From: Mucor racemosus
Taxonomy: Eukaryota; Mucoromycota; Mucoromycetes; Mucorales; Mucoraceae
NCBI GenBank assembly: GCA_027405735.1
Contig: JAPEHQ010000004.1
Location: 310,001 to 374,000, forward strand
Reading direction: 5' to 3'
DNA length: 64,000 nucleotides
Shown: positions 22,711-35,206 of the stretch, one piece after another
Layout: the number at the start of each line of letters is the position of its first letter
How positions within the stretch are numbered: the first letter of the stretch is position 1
Made by a program: the position numbers and the translations under genes
Notes under the pieces: generated by a model
The model's input: the letters and a program-made list of their open reading frames with translations, nothing else
The model's database searches: none
Told to the model about the DNA's origin: nothing

Positions 22711-24129
22711 AATTCAATTTTGTGAGTGGATATCCACAAAAAAGTAATATCCTTTCAAATTATGGAGTGTAACCTCCTCCAAGATTTAACCCTTTAAAGT
22801 ATCGCACCAAATCAATGGGTCATCAATTATAGATTGTAACAATGAAAATCAAGATGTAATTTTTTTTGATTCATTAGAAAAGAAAGCAATTAAACATTCA
22901 GGTGAAACTGTCTCTTAAACTGCTTGTATGTCCAACCAACTTTGAATGAGCATTATACACGAATTCCCGTGCTATGGAATGACAAGCACTGATAATCTCT
23001 TTTAATAGAGCTCAGCGTTAATTTTATTTATATCCATATAATTATGCTAAGCTTTATTGAAAAACATCATTTGGTTTTTAGCCAACCAATAAATCTTTTT
23101 ATATTTCGAGCAGGCCAAATTGCCTTATTATCGATTAAAGAATTTTTTAAAAGAGAAAGATATATCTTCTGCACTACCTATGGTATATAAATATTCTTTG
23201 TTGTACATACAAGCTCTGTGTCCTGGATTTTTTTTTTGACATTCTGTATTTGCGAATGTTTGTAGGTGACGTATGATTCGCATCCGTAATACTTTTCAGC
23301 GAAAGCATAAAAAACATCATTCTAAATTGATACTCTAATATATGATATAATTTTCAAATGAGTCGGTTAATTCCATTGTAATCATGCGCTTTATTACAAA
23401 TATTATCTGTTTCAAAATGAACAATTATGCTTTCTAGAATTTAATTAATGTGACACTAAACGCAGAGTAGTTTGAATCTTCTTTTGTGGTGGTGTGATTC
23501 CGGGACACATTTAATAAAGAAGCCGTGGATGATAAGAGTTATGTAAGTCTAGCATTTCAACTGCAAATGTCAATGAAAGTATATAATGCTGTGGTTTCAT
23601 TTAAAATGATGAAATGATACTAAAATCAAACTGTATGAGAAAACTTAAAATTGTGCGGAACAAGCGAAAATCAAAAATGTCCGTTGTGTGGTTTAAGATA
23701 CTTACAAAATCATTTAAACTCAAAATGATGGTTGCATTTAATGTTTTAGTTTTTTGAAGGTTAAACTACAAAAGGTAACCTTTACTGACCACGGAGATTG
23801 CGTGTACGATAGTTTGAATGTATTTTTTTTTTATCGAAAGAATTACATGAAAATTCCCCCCTGTAAATGATAAATGGAGAGATTTAGGAGGTCCAATTTC
23901 ATTGTTCTGTAATGACCAAATTATTTTATTTTATCTCGAGGATAAAGTATTTAGTAAGATTTTTCAGGTTACAGTGTTCTGTGATTCACGTTTTGGTAAG
24001 ACCACGATGTCGAATAAGAATTCCTCAATATTAATCAACTCAGAATTGCCACCTCGGATAACGAAAAAAATGAAAAAATAATCCTTTTACTACCCTTCCC
24101 CCCTCTCTCCTTTCAAAGAACCTTTCCCC

Positions 24130-24166
<37 letters not shown>

Positions 24167-24263
24167 TTTCTTCTGCTCTTCCATTTATACATGTCAATTA
24201 GATTATAGACTTGAAAAACAGATACCCCTTATAGAAAAATATTTATATAAAAAAAGACATTAA
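22711..24263. other. Intergenic and upstream region of the STK32-like gene
   Basis: No coding frame seen. Near the gene there is a pyrimidine-rich block (24085-24120) followed by a 31-base A run (24132-24162), about 100 bp before the start codon. Both are common promoter features in AT-rich fungi. Confidence 0.5.
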
Positions 24264-26601
24264 ATGGGCGTAGTTTGCTGTAGGGAAGAGCTTTTAGATC
24301 TGGAAGGCGAAGGTAAATTTACTAGAACTATTTGAATATTCACACATTAACATTTGAATAGTCGAACTATCTCATTTCACTCTTCTAAGATCAGTTGGTA
24401 AAGTTGCTTTCGGTAAAGTTCGAGTAGTTCAACATAAAGGCACTAAACAACTGTATGCTTTGAAATACATCAACAAGACAAAATGCATCCAAATGAGAGC
24501 AGTTGAAAATATTATATCAGAAAGAAGATTATTAGAACAAATCAGTTGCAACTTGATTGTTAATATGAGATATGCCTTTCAAGACGATGATAACTTGTTT
24601 ATGGTTCTTGATTTAATGCTTGGTGGTGATTTAAGATTTCACCTTGATCGATTAGGTGTTATACCAGAAGAATATGTTCGATTTTATGCTGCCGAAGTTG
24701 CCGTTAGTTTACATTATCTTCATTCATTAAATATTATTCACAGGTACTGTTCATAAAATAATATAATGTAATATTAGTGTGTGCAACCAAACTAAAAAAA
24801 ATATATATATTTATACACACGCACACACACAGAGATCTTAAGCCAGATAATATTCTCTTGGATGAACAAGGACATGCTCATCTTACTGATTTCAATATTG
24901 CAACAATTATAAATAATGCAAAACCACTAACTTCTGTTGCTGGTAGTTTTGCTTATATTGCTCCTGAAGTATTGCAAAAAAGAGGCTATCTCACATCTGT
25001 AGATTGGTGGTCCTTAGGTATCGTCATTTATGAATTATTGTTTGGAAAAAGACCTTTTCGAGGAAAATCAAACGAAGCTCTTCAACATGCCATCCTTCAT
25101 GATAATGTACAGTTTCCAGAAAATCATAAATTATCCACTCATGCCATCGATTTTATAAAATGTTTGCTTACAAGAGATATAAAGTCCCGTATTGGTATTG
25201 GAAAAGAAGGATTTCAAAGATTAATGCACCATCCTTGGTTCAATGGCATTCCATGGGAACTACTTGAACCAAAGCAAGTAGAGCCACCTTTTGCTCCTGA
25301 TGTAAGTATATATATATATATTGTAAATAATCATATATTAACCCTACAATCAATAGAGCAAAAGAGCTAATTTTGATCCAACACATGAATTAGAAGAAAT
25401 TTTATTAGAAGATAATCCTTTAAAAGTAAAGAGACGAAATCCTAAACGTAGTGGAGCAGCTGCTTCTTACGCAACTTCTTTCAAAAGTCAAGCAACTGAT
25501 CCAAATATACCGGAACAAAGTCCTGAGAGACAACTTATGGAAGAAAAGTTTTTGATTTATGATTATACCAAACCTGATGAAAATGAAAATCGTAAAAAAC
25601 TGATCGAACAAAGACATTGGGCTCAAAAAATGAATAAAACAACAGGCGAAAAGCAAGGATTACATCCAAATCAAGCTTATGGACAAACAAGAAAAGCAGG
25701 CGGCACTTACAAAGCAAGTGTTTTGGATCATTTAAACCAGAAACCAGCTACTCCATTATCAGCAGGAGATATTCTCAAATTGGAAGAATTAGCCAGAACA
25801 GCTCGATCTGGAAATAGCAAAGACAAAGGAAATGAATGGAGACCGCCATCAGGATTAATGGGTAATAGTCCTCCAGATGGGTCACCGTTAGATGCAGTAC
25901 AAGCCCGTGATGATTATATATTACAAAGTGGTGGCGTGCCGCCTCCATCTAGACCACCACCTTTATTATCTCAATATAGCAACAATAGTGATGGATTAAA
26001 TCAACGTAATAATAGCACAGTTACAAATAATACTACAAATACAACAACTACAACAACAAATTCTACTAATACTTCAACTACAACATCTAACCATATATCT
26101 CATAAAGCATCTCAAGAGTATTTAGATTACCAAACTAGAAGATCCTCTGATGATAGTTATCGTTTAGCTTCTTCACCTGATAATAGTGAATATCCTTTAA
26201 TTGCTTCAGCAGCAGCATTAGGTGTGGAATATCAGCACCATCATCATAATCAATCTGGATCAGCCCCATTAAATCAACAGCTACAACATATTAATCTTCA
26301 TCAAAACAGTAATAATAATAATAGTAACAATAATAACAATAACAGCAATAATCCATATCCACCGTCCATCATATCAACAACAAGTTCAAATACATTGAAT
26401 GACCCTTCAAGATCAATGATTACTTACAAGACAAATTCTTCATCCAATACAACGGTTTCAGCAGCACCTCGTCCACCTCCTGCTCGTATTTCAAGCATCC
26501 CACGAATTCATGGTAATCCACTTCCACCACCTACAAGTTTACCGCCACCTATTCCGTCAGATTTACCTCCATTACCACCAATACCAAAAAATTATATTTA
26601 G
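24264..26601 (+). CDS. AGC-family serine/threonine kinase, YANK/STK32 type
   Basis: Exons 24264-24312, 24362-24743, 24833-25301 and 25357-26601 give about 714 aa. The start MGVVCC is a typical N-myristoylation plus palmitoylation signal, so membrane attachment is likely. The kinase domain spans about residues 24-270. Its Gly-rich loop is SVGKVAFGKV (second glycine replaced by V), the catalytic loop is HRDLKPDN (split by intron 2), and the metal loop is DFN instead of DFG, as is usual for STK32/YANK kinases. It also has APE and a VDWWSLG motif. After the domain, FDPTHELEE and the basic KVKRRNPKR match the STK32 C-terminal tail. A low-complexity tail of about 370 residues (N/T runs, polyproline at the end) is extra compared with animal STK32. 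Protein phosphorylation is expected, but the substrate is unknown. Confidence 0.88.
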
Positions 26602-26660
26602 ATTTTATTATAAAATATTGACAAACAATTGTATTTTTCTTTTCAAGTGTGTTGTATAAA

Positions 26661-26683
26661 AGAGAGAGAGAGAGAGAGAGAGA
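26661..26683. repeat. GA microsatellite
   Basis: About 11 AG units in the 250-bp gap between the kinase and myosin genes. Confidence 0.9.
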
Positions 26684-26853
26684 AAATAAATTACAGCATG
26701 GTGGTACAGTGAATAAATTACTATATGCAGTATTCTGTTTTGGCTTTTATAACCGCATCTGGGCAATTGAAATTTGCATGTAATATAAAAAAAGAAGCAT
26801 TTCCTTTATAAACATTTCTTTTTTACTCTTTAATAACAACAACAAAAAACAAC

Positions 26854-29800
26854 ATGGCACCACCAGAAGATAAAGCAAATACAAGATCAGGAACAATGTA
26901 TCATAGCCATGGTATTGAAGTATATCATAAGCCAAAGGATTTCACTGCTGTAGATCATGATGCTGGATTCAATTTACAGAAATTGGCTTGGATTGAACAG
27001 AATAATGCTGCGGAAGCATTCACTAAAGTACGAGTGATCAAAGAGATTTCAGAAGAGGTTGTCTTGGTTGAACATGAAGATCATTCCAATGAAGAACAGG
27101 TGTCAAAAGATCAAGTTTATATGATGAATCCCCCTAAATTTGATCATGTTGAAGATATGGCTGAATTGCTATATATGCATGAACCTGCTGTAGTTCATAA
27201 TTTGACTCAAAGATACAAAAGAAATGATATATATGTAAGCAAACCTGTGATTGCAAAACTTTAATACATGTATTTACTGATCATTTAATAGACTTATTCC
27301 GGCATGTTCTTGGTAGCTGTCAATCCATATCGTAATTTACCAATTTATTCAACAGAAATCATCCGCCTTTACAGAAAAAAGAGACGTGGTGAAGTACCTC
27401 CACATATTTATGCTATTGCAGATCATGCATTTTATGATATGCTTCATGATAAAGAGAATCAATCTATTCTAATCACGTATGTATATTCTTGCGATCCTAC
27501 ATAAAACAAAATTTTAAATTGTATATCTTTTTTTAGTGGTGAATCTGGTGCAGGCAAAACTGAAAACACCAAGATTGTTATACAATATCTAGCCTCAATT
27601 GCTGGTAATGGTAGTAATGGATTTGGTACAGATTACACACAAAAGAGTACATTAGAAACACAAATCCTTCAAGCAAATCCTATTTTAGAAGCATTTGGTA
27701 ATGCACAAACAATTCGTAACAACAACTCTTCTCGATTTGGTAAATTCATTAGAATTGCATTCAATCGAAATGGTGATATTCATGGTGCATTTATTGATTG
27801 GTATTTATTGGAAACTTCTCGTGTACATACTCAAACTTTGGAAGAAAGGAACTATCATATTTTCTATCAATTACTGAATGCTGCGGATCAAGATATCAAA
27901 GGTAAATAGGGTATCCATAGTTTTAAGCATGAAAACTGACGATTATTGTAGCACAACTCAATATCGGTCAACATTGTCCTGCAGATTTCAATTATACAAA
28001 ACATTCAAATCATACTATTCAAGGCGTAGATGATGCAGCAGAATACAATAAACTTGTACACTCTATGAACATCATGGGCATTGATGCAGAGGAACGTATT
28101 GAATTCTTTCGTATCGTTGTCGCTGTCTTGTATTTGGGTAACATTGTAGTGAATAGTAATTATGGTCGAGTGGATATCAGCAATTATGAAATGGCATGTC
28201 AGATTTTAGGAGTGTCTCCTCAATTGTTCAAGAAAAATCTATTAGAACCCCAAATCAGGGCAGGCAATGAATGGGTCAGTCAATCTAAATCTCCAGGACA
28301 AATTAAGGATAATCTAGATGCATTGTCTAAAGTTTTATATGAGCGTAATTTTGGACATCTTGTAAGCCGTGTAAATTCAGCTATTGATGGTCCTCAATCC
28401 TTGGAAGGTATGTCCATTTCAGAAGGTGAACGATTTATTGGTGTTCTTGATATTGCAGGCTTTGAGATCTTCAAAATCAACAGTTTTGAGCAACTCTGTA
28501 TCAATTACACAAATGAAAAATTGCAAGATTTCTTTAATCAAAATATGTTTGTGCTTGAAGAAAAGGAATATAAAAGAGAGAATATTCGCTGCGATGAATC
28601 GTTTGATTATCGAAATGATTTACAACCTACTATCAATTTGATTGAAAGCGGCAATAACCCTATCGGTATTTTGTCTTGCTTGGAAGATGAATGTGTTACT
28701 CAGGGTACAGATGATCGTTTATTAGCAAAAATATCAGAGCAAAATAGATCAAATACTCGTTTTACTCGAGACAAGTATAACGAAGGTTTCTCTATCAAGC
28801 ATTATGCTGGTGAAGTCAAATATCAAACTGCAGGTTGGATTGAACGTGGCAAGGATCCTTTAAATGAACATGTTGCTCGATTATTTGCTGAATCAACAAA
28901 TCCACATGTAGCTACCTTGTTTAAAGATTATGCTGCTGATTTACCCAATTCTCCAGTCCGTCAACTCGATATTCGTAAATCACTTCATCGTACTCGTAAA
29001 GGAGGAGGAAACTTCCACACAGTAGGTTACAAGCACAAGCAGCAGCTCAGTATCTTGATGAATACACTTCAAAATACACATCCTCATTTTGTTCGTTGTA
29101 TTTTGCCTAATGATCGTAAACGTCCAGGAGAAATCCAACCCCAACTTGTACTTCATCAATTACGTTGTAACGGTGTTTTAGAAGGTATTCGTATCTGTCG
29201 TGTAGGTTTCCCAAATCGTCTCTTGTTTGAACAATTCCGAGAGCAATATAAATTACTGGCACCTGATCTCATTAAAAACGAAAGAGATCATCGCAAAGCT
29301 TGTCAAATGTTGCTAAATACAAGTCAATTAGACTCTAATCAATTCCAAATTGGTCGCACTAAAGTGTTTTTCAAAGCTGGTGTTCTAGGTGAATTGGAGG
29401 AGCAACGTGATTTAAGGCTTTCTGAAATCGCTACAAAAATCCAGGCTGCTTGCCTTGGTTTGATTACTCGTCGTAAGGTGATTCAACGTCAATCTCAAGA
29501 TAGGTTAATCAGAACCATCCAACGTAATAGTCGCATCTATATCGATATCATGCAATCGAGATTATGGAAGGTCTATCATCGTAGAAAGGAGCTTCAATAC
29601 ACATTTGGTGCAGAAAATGCAGATCGGAAGAAGATTGACGATTTGGAGCAAGTGCTAGCTGTTTCACAAGATCAACTCAAGGAACTATCAATTGAAAATC
29701 AAAATCAACAAAAGGCAATCGAAGCTCAAGAAATAGCACTGGAAGAACAACAACAAGAGTTGGACGGTGCCCATAAATCTTGCCTGTCTTTGGAGAAAGA

Positions 29801-30521
29801 GCGTAACGACTGGGTAGTTAAATACAAACAATTAGAACAAGAACTAAAAGAAACACAAGTAAAACTCAAAGAAACTGAAGCCGAGCTTCATACCACAAAG
29901 CAGTTCAGTGAGGAGCAAGCTGTCATGCTTTCCAAAATCCATAAAGACATTCAAGAAGAATCAGAAGAAAATGAGGCGCTCATGATTCAATGCGATGAAT
30001 TATGTAAGGAAAACAGCGAGCTTCAGGAGCGAGTGCATTTCTTGGAAAACGACAAGACTATATCTGATGAACTACAAGCAGAGCTAGATGCTCGTGATGC
30101 GCAAAACAAACAATTGACACAAGATATAAGTGACAAAGAATTAAATTACACACAGCAGCTTAATTCCAAAGATGACGAAATTGCAGATTTACAAGAAATG
30201 GTGGAAACAGAAAGAAAAAAGAGGCAAGAAAATGATACACAGTACAACAATTTACGGAAAGAAGTGCTAAAATACAAGGGTGAGATTCATGAAAAGACCA
30301 TGGCTCATAGCTCTGTGCAATTGCAGTTTGCTTCAATGGAAACTAGCTTGGCAAAGGAAATGGAAGAGAGAAAATCATATCAAAAGAAAAACTCACAGTT
30401 GGAAAGAGATGTAGATATGCTGACGAAATTGGTACAAAGTGAAGCAAAAGAGTCCCGTGCGAGGGCTGAAAGACTTGAGAATATGGTGGCTTCCTTATTA
30501 AAAAGAAACTCTTTGCAATAG
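26854..30521 (+). CDS. Class II-like myosin heavy chain with a short rod
   Basis: Exons 26854-27234, 27292-27476, 27537-27901 and 27952-30521 give about 1166 aa. An N-terminal SH3-like fold (LAWIEQ...) precedes the motor. P-loop [11 protein letters not shown] starts exon 3. Switch I is [10 protein letters not shown], switch II is DIAGFEIF, and the SH1 helix region [20 protein letters not shown] is strongly class II-like. The motor ends near residue 790. One recognisable IQ motif follows ([13 protein letters not shown]), then about 330 residues of heptad-rich coiled coil. Conventional fungal myosin II rods are usually 700-1200 residues, so the tail is unusually short. No frame continues past the TAG. 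Known role of the class: actin-based contraction, for example in septation. Function here is inferred from the motor only. Confidence 0.88.
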
Positions 30522-30753
30522 TCAATTCAAATGAATGCAATCAAAGCTGGATTTTTTGTAACCTCTTGGCTTTTAATCAAAATAAATAGCTTTTTGTCAA
30601 TAAAACTTAAAAACATCATAATAAAATTCCGATTGATTTCAATTCATTACAACTCTTTAAGCAACATGTATGCACCACAAGAAATATGAAATCAAAAAAA
30701 AAAATTCTTTTGGCAGTGAAAACTTGAATCTTGCGAGTATAATAATTACCATA
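30522..30753. other. Intergenic, convergent 3' ends
   Basis: Contains AATAAA-like signals for the myosin gene (CAAAATAAATAG near 30580). Nothing else was seen. Confidence 0.4.
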
Positions 30754-31329
30754 TTAATAAATGTCATACAGCTTAGTCCGCTGATGCAGCACCGCTGCCG
30801 TCCCTACGCTCGTTTCTTGAGCCTGCATCAATTTATTAGCAGGTAAAGAAGATTCCTAATAAAATGACAATATCAACGGATGATTGTTTTCGGTCAAAGC
30901 ATGAAATATAGGATTTGTGCTTTTTGATCCCTTTTTTCCAAATAATGTAACATGGAGGTAGTCAATGTGTTGACTTTGGAAGATTTGCTTCAAGTTCTTA
31001 CAGAAAGATTCAGACTTGACAGCGTCTGATGGCAATGGAGGAGCAGAAAAGTTGGTGTCAGATTTCATTCGAAAGTCGGATGGAAGGATACTTTCAATTG
31101 AGAAACCTTGGCACTTGTTATATTCTACATCTCCATTTTGAGCAGCCACGAATTGCGATGATTTCATAAAGAGCATCAATGTGAAAACGACCAGTTGGAT
31201 ATCCATGAGATAATCAGATACATTATATAATGCAGCATTTACTTTGCGTAGAAATGCTTCAGAGATCTGTGGGTTTACATCTTTTCGTAATATGCTTTTA
31301 AATGATGCAGTATAGGTACAATATTCCAT
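30754..31329 (-). pseudogene. Hypothetical protein gene broken by an in-frame stop
   Basis: The minus-strand frame starts at 31329 (MEYCTYTASF) and runs 157 codons to a TAG at 30856-30858. The same frame then stays open for 33 more codons (to ANKLMQAQETS...HQRTKLYDIY) before TAA at 30754. The protein-like composition on both sides of the TAG suggests one gene with a premature stop; a 22-nt intron over the TAG would be too short to splice. One hydrophobic segment (LMDIQLVVFTLMLFM) is present. No family is recognised with confidence. It may belong to a dispersed, mobile-element-linked protein family. Confidence 0.45.
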
Positions 31330-33303
31330 GCTTTCTCTTCAAACTGACTACAATACAAATTTCTTGTATTATCTCACTTTGAAAGATAATTATTATATTC
31401 TATACTGTCATTATTTCAGCATTTACAATTAATTTATCTCAATGATCCAAACACTGCAGTAGTATACTTGATTGGGCAAATTACATCAATTGAAAGTGAG
31501 TTTAAGAACAATTGCCTGTATTAAATTAAATTTATCTAAATCATAAATGTTATCAATTGAGTTAAGAAAGATAATATAGTACATTTATGTAGGAGTTATG
31601 GCATGCTAACATTGCATTGTAACATGGATTGCCCTGTAAGTTTAATGTGGAAAATATATTATACTCGCAAGATTCAAGGCTTGCTTTTGGCAGCACCGCG
31701 GGACTTGAAATCATATTTGACAGATGGTTTATTTTTGATTCAAAATGCAATTTTTTTTCAAAAATTAATGCTTTTTTGGCTATATCTCAAAGTAATAATA
31801 AGAGAACATTAAAAGTAAATTAATTAACTCTGTTAGTATTTTTTTGTATCTACCAAATGGTACTAAAAACAAGAATTTGCTTCTCACGAAATTTTGAGAA
31901 AAATGCAAGAAAAGAAATTGACGTTTTTTGCAAAAAGAGCAACCATTTTATTAATAAATACTTAAATAAACGTTTTCAGGCAAAGGATTAATCTTTTGCG
32001 GTCATTTAGTACTGATATGTACTTTATTAAAAAGTTTCGTTTTCTGGGTGAAAAATTGAAATTTGTCCAAATTGCGATTTTTCATGAGGTATTCCTCATG
32101 GAAAATCGCAATAAAATTGATGATTTGAAAAAAATGCAAATATGTTATAGAAAGCATCTATCGGTTGAAAGAAATCGTTTGGCTTGATTTTGAGCATCAG
32201 GAGAAGCTTTTGTGTAGAGATATGCGCTTTTTTAATAGTTGATTTATGCGGAAATTGGTGAAACAACAGCACTAAATATTCGATTTCTCAGCAAAACTGC
32301 TATTATTTCTCAAAAGAAAAAAACCTATTGCTGTATAGAACTCTACCAAAAACACAACCAAGCAAAATTTACTGCTTTTACTTACGTTTACATGGCTTAT
32401 AATTCTTTTAAATAAATAATTTTCTTGTGGAGTCATGTTTCACAAAGCAATTTTAAAGAACGTTATTAATCAGAAATAGAGTCTGCTGTTTGGTTAAGAT
32501 CGTAAACTGTTGTATTTAGCAACAATAACAAATGTAAAATGACATATGTTGTTTTTCAGAGAAATTAACACGCCCAATAAGCTTTAAAGTGGCTCTTATT
32601 GATTGTGTTGATTTTGTTGATTGTGATACAGCTGACGCAAAAAATAAATCACGATGAATCAGAAGCAAATAATGTTTCTTCAGGAACCCAAGGTTGAAGA
32701 GCGATTCGACACAAATACACCCCACAACTACCTAAAATAAAAAGTAAGGTTGATCTGTATATATTTACAGAGATATCATCAATTGACGTGCATCAATTGA
32801 TACAAAATAAGAAACCGATCTACTTGCATATGATTATTAAATATCACATTTTTTTTCTACTCCTGCAGTAAGTATTAAACATTGATCAAGATGAGGATGC
32901 AGATAGATGTTATATAATCCAATGAAGCCCACTTTCTCTTTTTTTTTTTCTTTGTAAAGGAGAATGTTTACACCCATTCTATACATAAATAGCAACAACA
33001 ACATTGATATTATTTCGGGTTTAAATGATAAGTTTTCGTGAAACATAATAGCATCTTCTTTAAACTAAAATAAATGGCTGCTTTAAAATACCTTTTTGTA
33101 TGTGTAACCTTTTCTTTTGTTTTTTTCTGTCCAACACATGATTCCCTCTTTTTTTTTTTTTCATTCGTAAAAGGAAAACCATAACAACAAAAAGAAGGTT
33201 AAAGATTGAAAATCGTTTTTCCCTTTTTAACTCTTTTTTTGTTTCTTATAGTAATTTGTTTCTTTATTCCTTAATATTTATTGTATATATTAATTAATCT
33301 TCA
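31330..33303. other. Intergenic region with one hairpin
   Basis: No convincing gene. There is a 19-bp inverted repeat at 32071-32112 (separate entry). T-rich tracts at 33130-33170 and 33215-33240 probably belong to the promoter or 5' UTR of the next gene. Confidence 0.45.
32071..32112. repeat. Short perfect-type hairpin
   Basis: Arms ATTGCGATTTTTCATGAGG and CCTCATGGAAAATCGCAAT pair with one mismatch around a 4-base loop (TATT). It is not followed by a T run on either strand, and its role is unknown. Confidence 0.8.
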
Positions 33304-34485
33304 ATGGCACAACAACCTCCACCACAACAGGTTCCAACACCGTCATCACCTTCTATACAAAATCAAGCACAAAATCAACAGCAACAACAGCAACAACAGC
33401 AACAACAACAACAAGCAGCAGCAGCGGCAGCAGCAGCAGCCGGACTTTACGGACCTGGATTTATGGAACCTCAAGGTGGTCTTCTTGATATGGTGAAACG
33501 AAAATTCCGAGAAGTCGCAGGTTACCGAGGCATGGACCCGACAGCAATGGCCATGAGTAGATATGGCGGTGCTGGTGGTGGAATGATGGGTTTAGGTGGT
33601 GGAATGATGCCCGGAATGATGCCACCACAAATGGGTATGCCATTAATGAATCAATCAATGATGGGTATGGGAGGTATGGGAGGTATGGGAGGTATTGGAG
33701 GTATAGGAAACATGGGAGGTATGGGAGTAGGTGCAGGTGCAGGTGGCCTTGAAGAAATGATGCTTCAACAACAACAACAACAACAACCATATCAATTACA
33801 ACACTTACAACAACAACAACAACAAATGTTACAATTACAACAATTACCTCCTCAACAACAACAAGCATTACTGATGGCTATGATGATGATGGGTGGCGGT
33901 GCTGGTGCCACATCCGGTGCTAGTACTGGTATGATGATGGGCGGTATTGGTGGTGGCACTGCTGGTCTTTATGGACAACAACAAAATCCAATGTATCAAA
34001 ATCTTTTAATGGGTGGCTCTACTGGGATGTCTCCAGGCGCAAATATGATAATGCCAGGTGTTATGAATGGTATGGGTGGTACTGCTACTGCTAATAATCT
34101 ATCACAACAACAAATGATGATGAATAGTAATCCCTACCAACAGCATCAACAACAACAAATGATGGGATATGGCGGGAGCTCAATGTATGGCCAACATCAA
34201 CAACCTTCTTTTATGTCCAATTATGGTGGAAGCGGTGTTGGCGCAAATGCAATGTATAGTGGTGGAGGCTATGGTGCATATGGTGGGGGTGGAGGAGGCT
34301 ATGCAGGAGGTTATGGTGCTGGTGGTGGCTATGGAAATGGTGCGTATGATCAATCATCTAGCTACTACTATGGTAATCCTGCAACGCCTTATGCATCGAA
34401 TGGATATCAAAGAGGTGGTATGGATCCCTATAGTAGTTATAATGATCCATATGATACTTATGCTTCTAAACGAGGTTATTTCTAA
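33304..34485 (+). CDS. Q/G/M-rich low-complexity protein
   Basis: Single exon, 393 aa, no recognised domain. After a proline/glutamine-rich start comes a polyQ run of about 15, then a polyA run of about 9, then a short, more normal segment (GLLDMVKRKFREVAGYRG, about residues 58-76). This is the only part likely to fold. The rest is repeats of GGM/GGMGG, QQQ blocks and a C-terminal YGGGGGGY-like stretch ending YASKRGYF. Composition is prion-like, as in proteins that phase-separate or bind RNA, but no RRM is present. The many CAA/GGT codons make it likely to vary in length between strains. Confidence 0.7.
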   Translation: MAQQPPPQQVPTPSSPSIQNQAQNQQQQQQQQQQQQQAAAAAAAAAGLYGPGFMEPQGGLLDMVKRKFREVAGYRGMDPTAMAMSRYGGAGGGMMGLGGGMMPGMMPPQMGMPLMNQSMMGMGGMGGMGGIGGIGNMGGMGVGAGAGGLEEMMLQQQQQQQPYQLQHLQQQQQQMLQLQQLPPQQQQALLMAMMMMGGGAGATSGASTGMMMGGIGGGTAGLYGQQQNPMYQNLLMGGSTGMSPGANMIMPGVMNGMGGTATANNLSQQQMMMNSNPYQQHQQQQMMGYGGSSMYGQHQQPSFMSNYGGSGVGANAMYSGGGYGAYGGGGGGYAGGYGAGGGYGNGAYDQSSSYYYGNPATPYASNGYQRGGMDPYSSYNDPYDTYASKRGYF

Positions 34486-35206
34486 ATTTTGTATACCTAA
34501 AATATTTCATACCTTAATAAATCAAACAATTAGTAAATGTATATATAAATATTGAAAATTTCTATGAAATTCAATGGTTAACAAATGAAAAGTTATATTT
34601 CAAATTGATTTCAGATATAATGATACAAATTGTATTTGTAAAAAGTGTATTTACTCTGTATTTTGAATTGTAATTTATTTGTGTTCAAATGCTCGCATAG
34701 TCTTTTGCAATCAAAATTAACTTTATTCTAAAAAATAAAATGCTCAACTATGATCCAAATGTTAGAGTTTAATGTTGCTTAATTTAGTAGAATCATCCAT
34801 CTTTAAAGGGTCTGGAAAATCCTTTAAAAATTCTAAAAACCTAAAAAAATGGGATCCAAATTTCATGTAAAAAAAAGGAGGGGGGGGGGTTCTAAAAATG
34901 AATCTCTATAGTTAATGCCTTACATATCATTTCAATAGGAAATGTATTAGGCGTAGATCTAATATTCATTAAATGATAAGCAATAATCAATCGTAATGGT
35001 GATGATAAACAGCAAGAAGATGACGTGCAATAATACAACAGAGCAAAGATATGATACACAAATACACACACACACACACACACACAAACTACAGAGAACT
35101 GCACACCGTGAAATTAATTTTTATTTTATATCTCCCCTATATTCTTCTCTTCTCTCTTCTTTCTTCTATTGATTTTTTTTATATCCCTCATTTTTTATAT
35201 AAAATA
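34486..35206. other. Intergenic with CA microsatellite and pyrimidine tract
   Basis: A 10-unit CA run lies at 35065-35086. A CT-rich block follows at 35133-35170, just before the Vps1 start, probably promoter/5' UTR. A G run lies at 34879-34888. Confidence 0.5.

Noticed and set aside
24132..24162. A31 tract as a retrotransposon poly(A) tail
   Set aside because: No element or TSD upstream. It is better explained as a promoter A-tract of the kinase gene.
26661..26683. CRISPR-like or regular tandem structure in simple-repeat regions
   Set aside because: Only microsatellites (GA, CA, TA, CT runs). No spaced repeat arrays anywhere in the window.
33461..33868. Antisense ORF rich in V in the Q/G/M gene
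   Set aside because: The complement of GGT/CAA repeats. A codon-repeat artefact.
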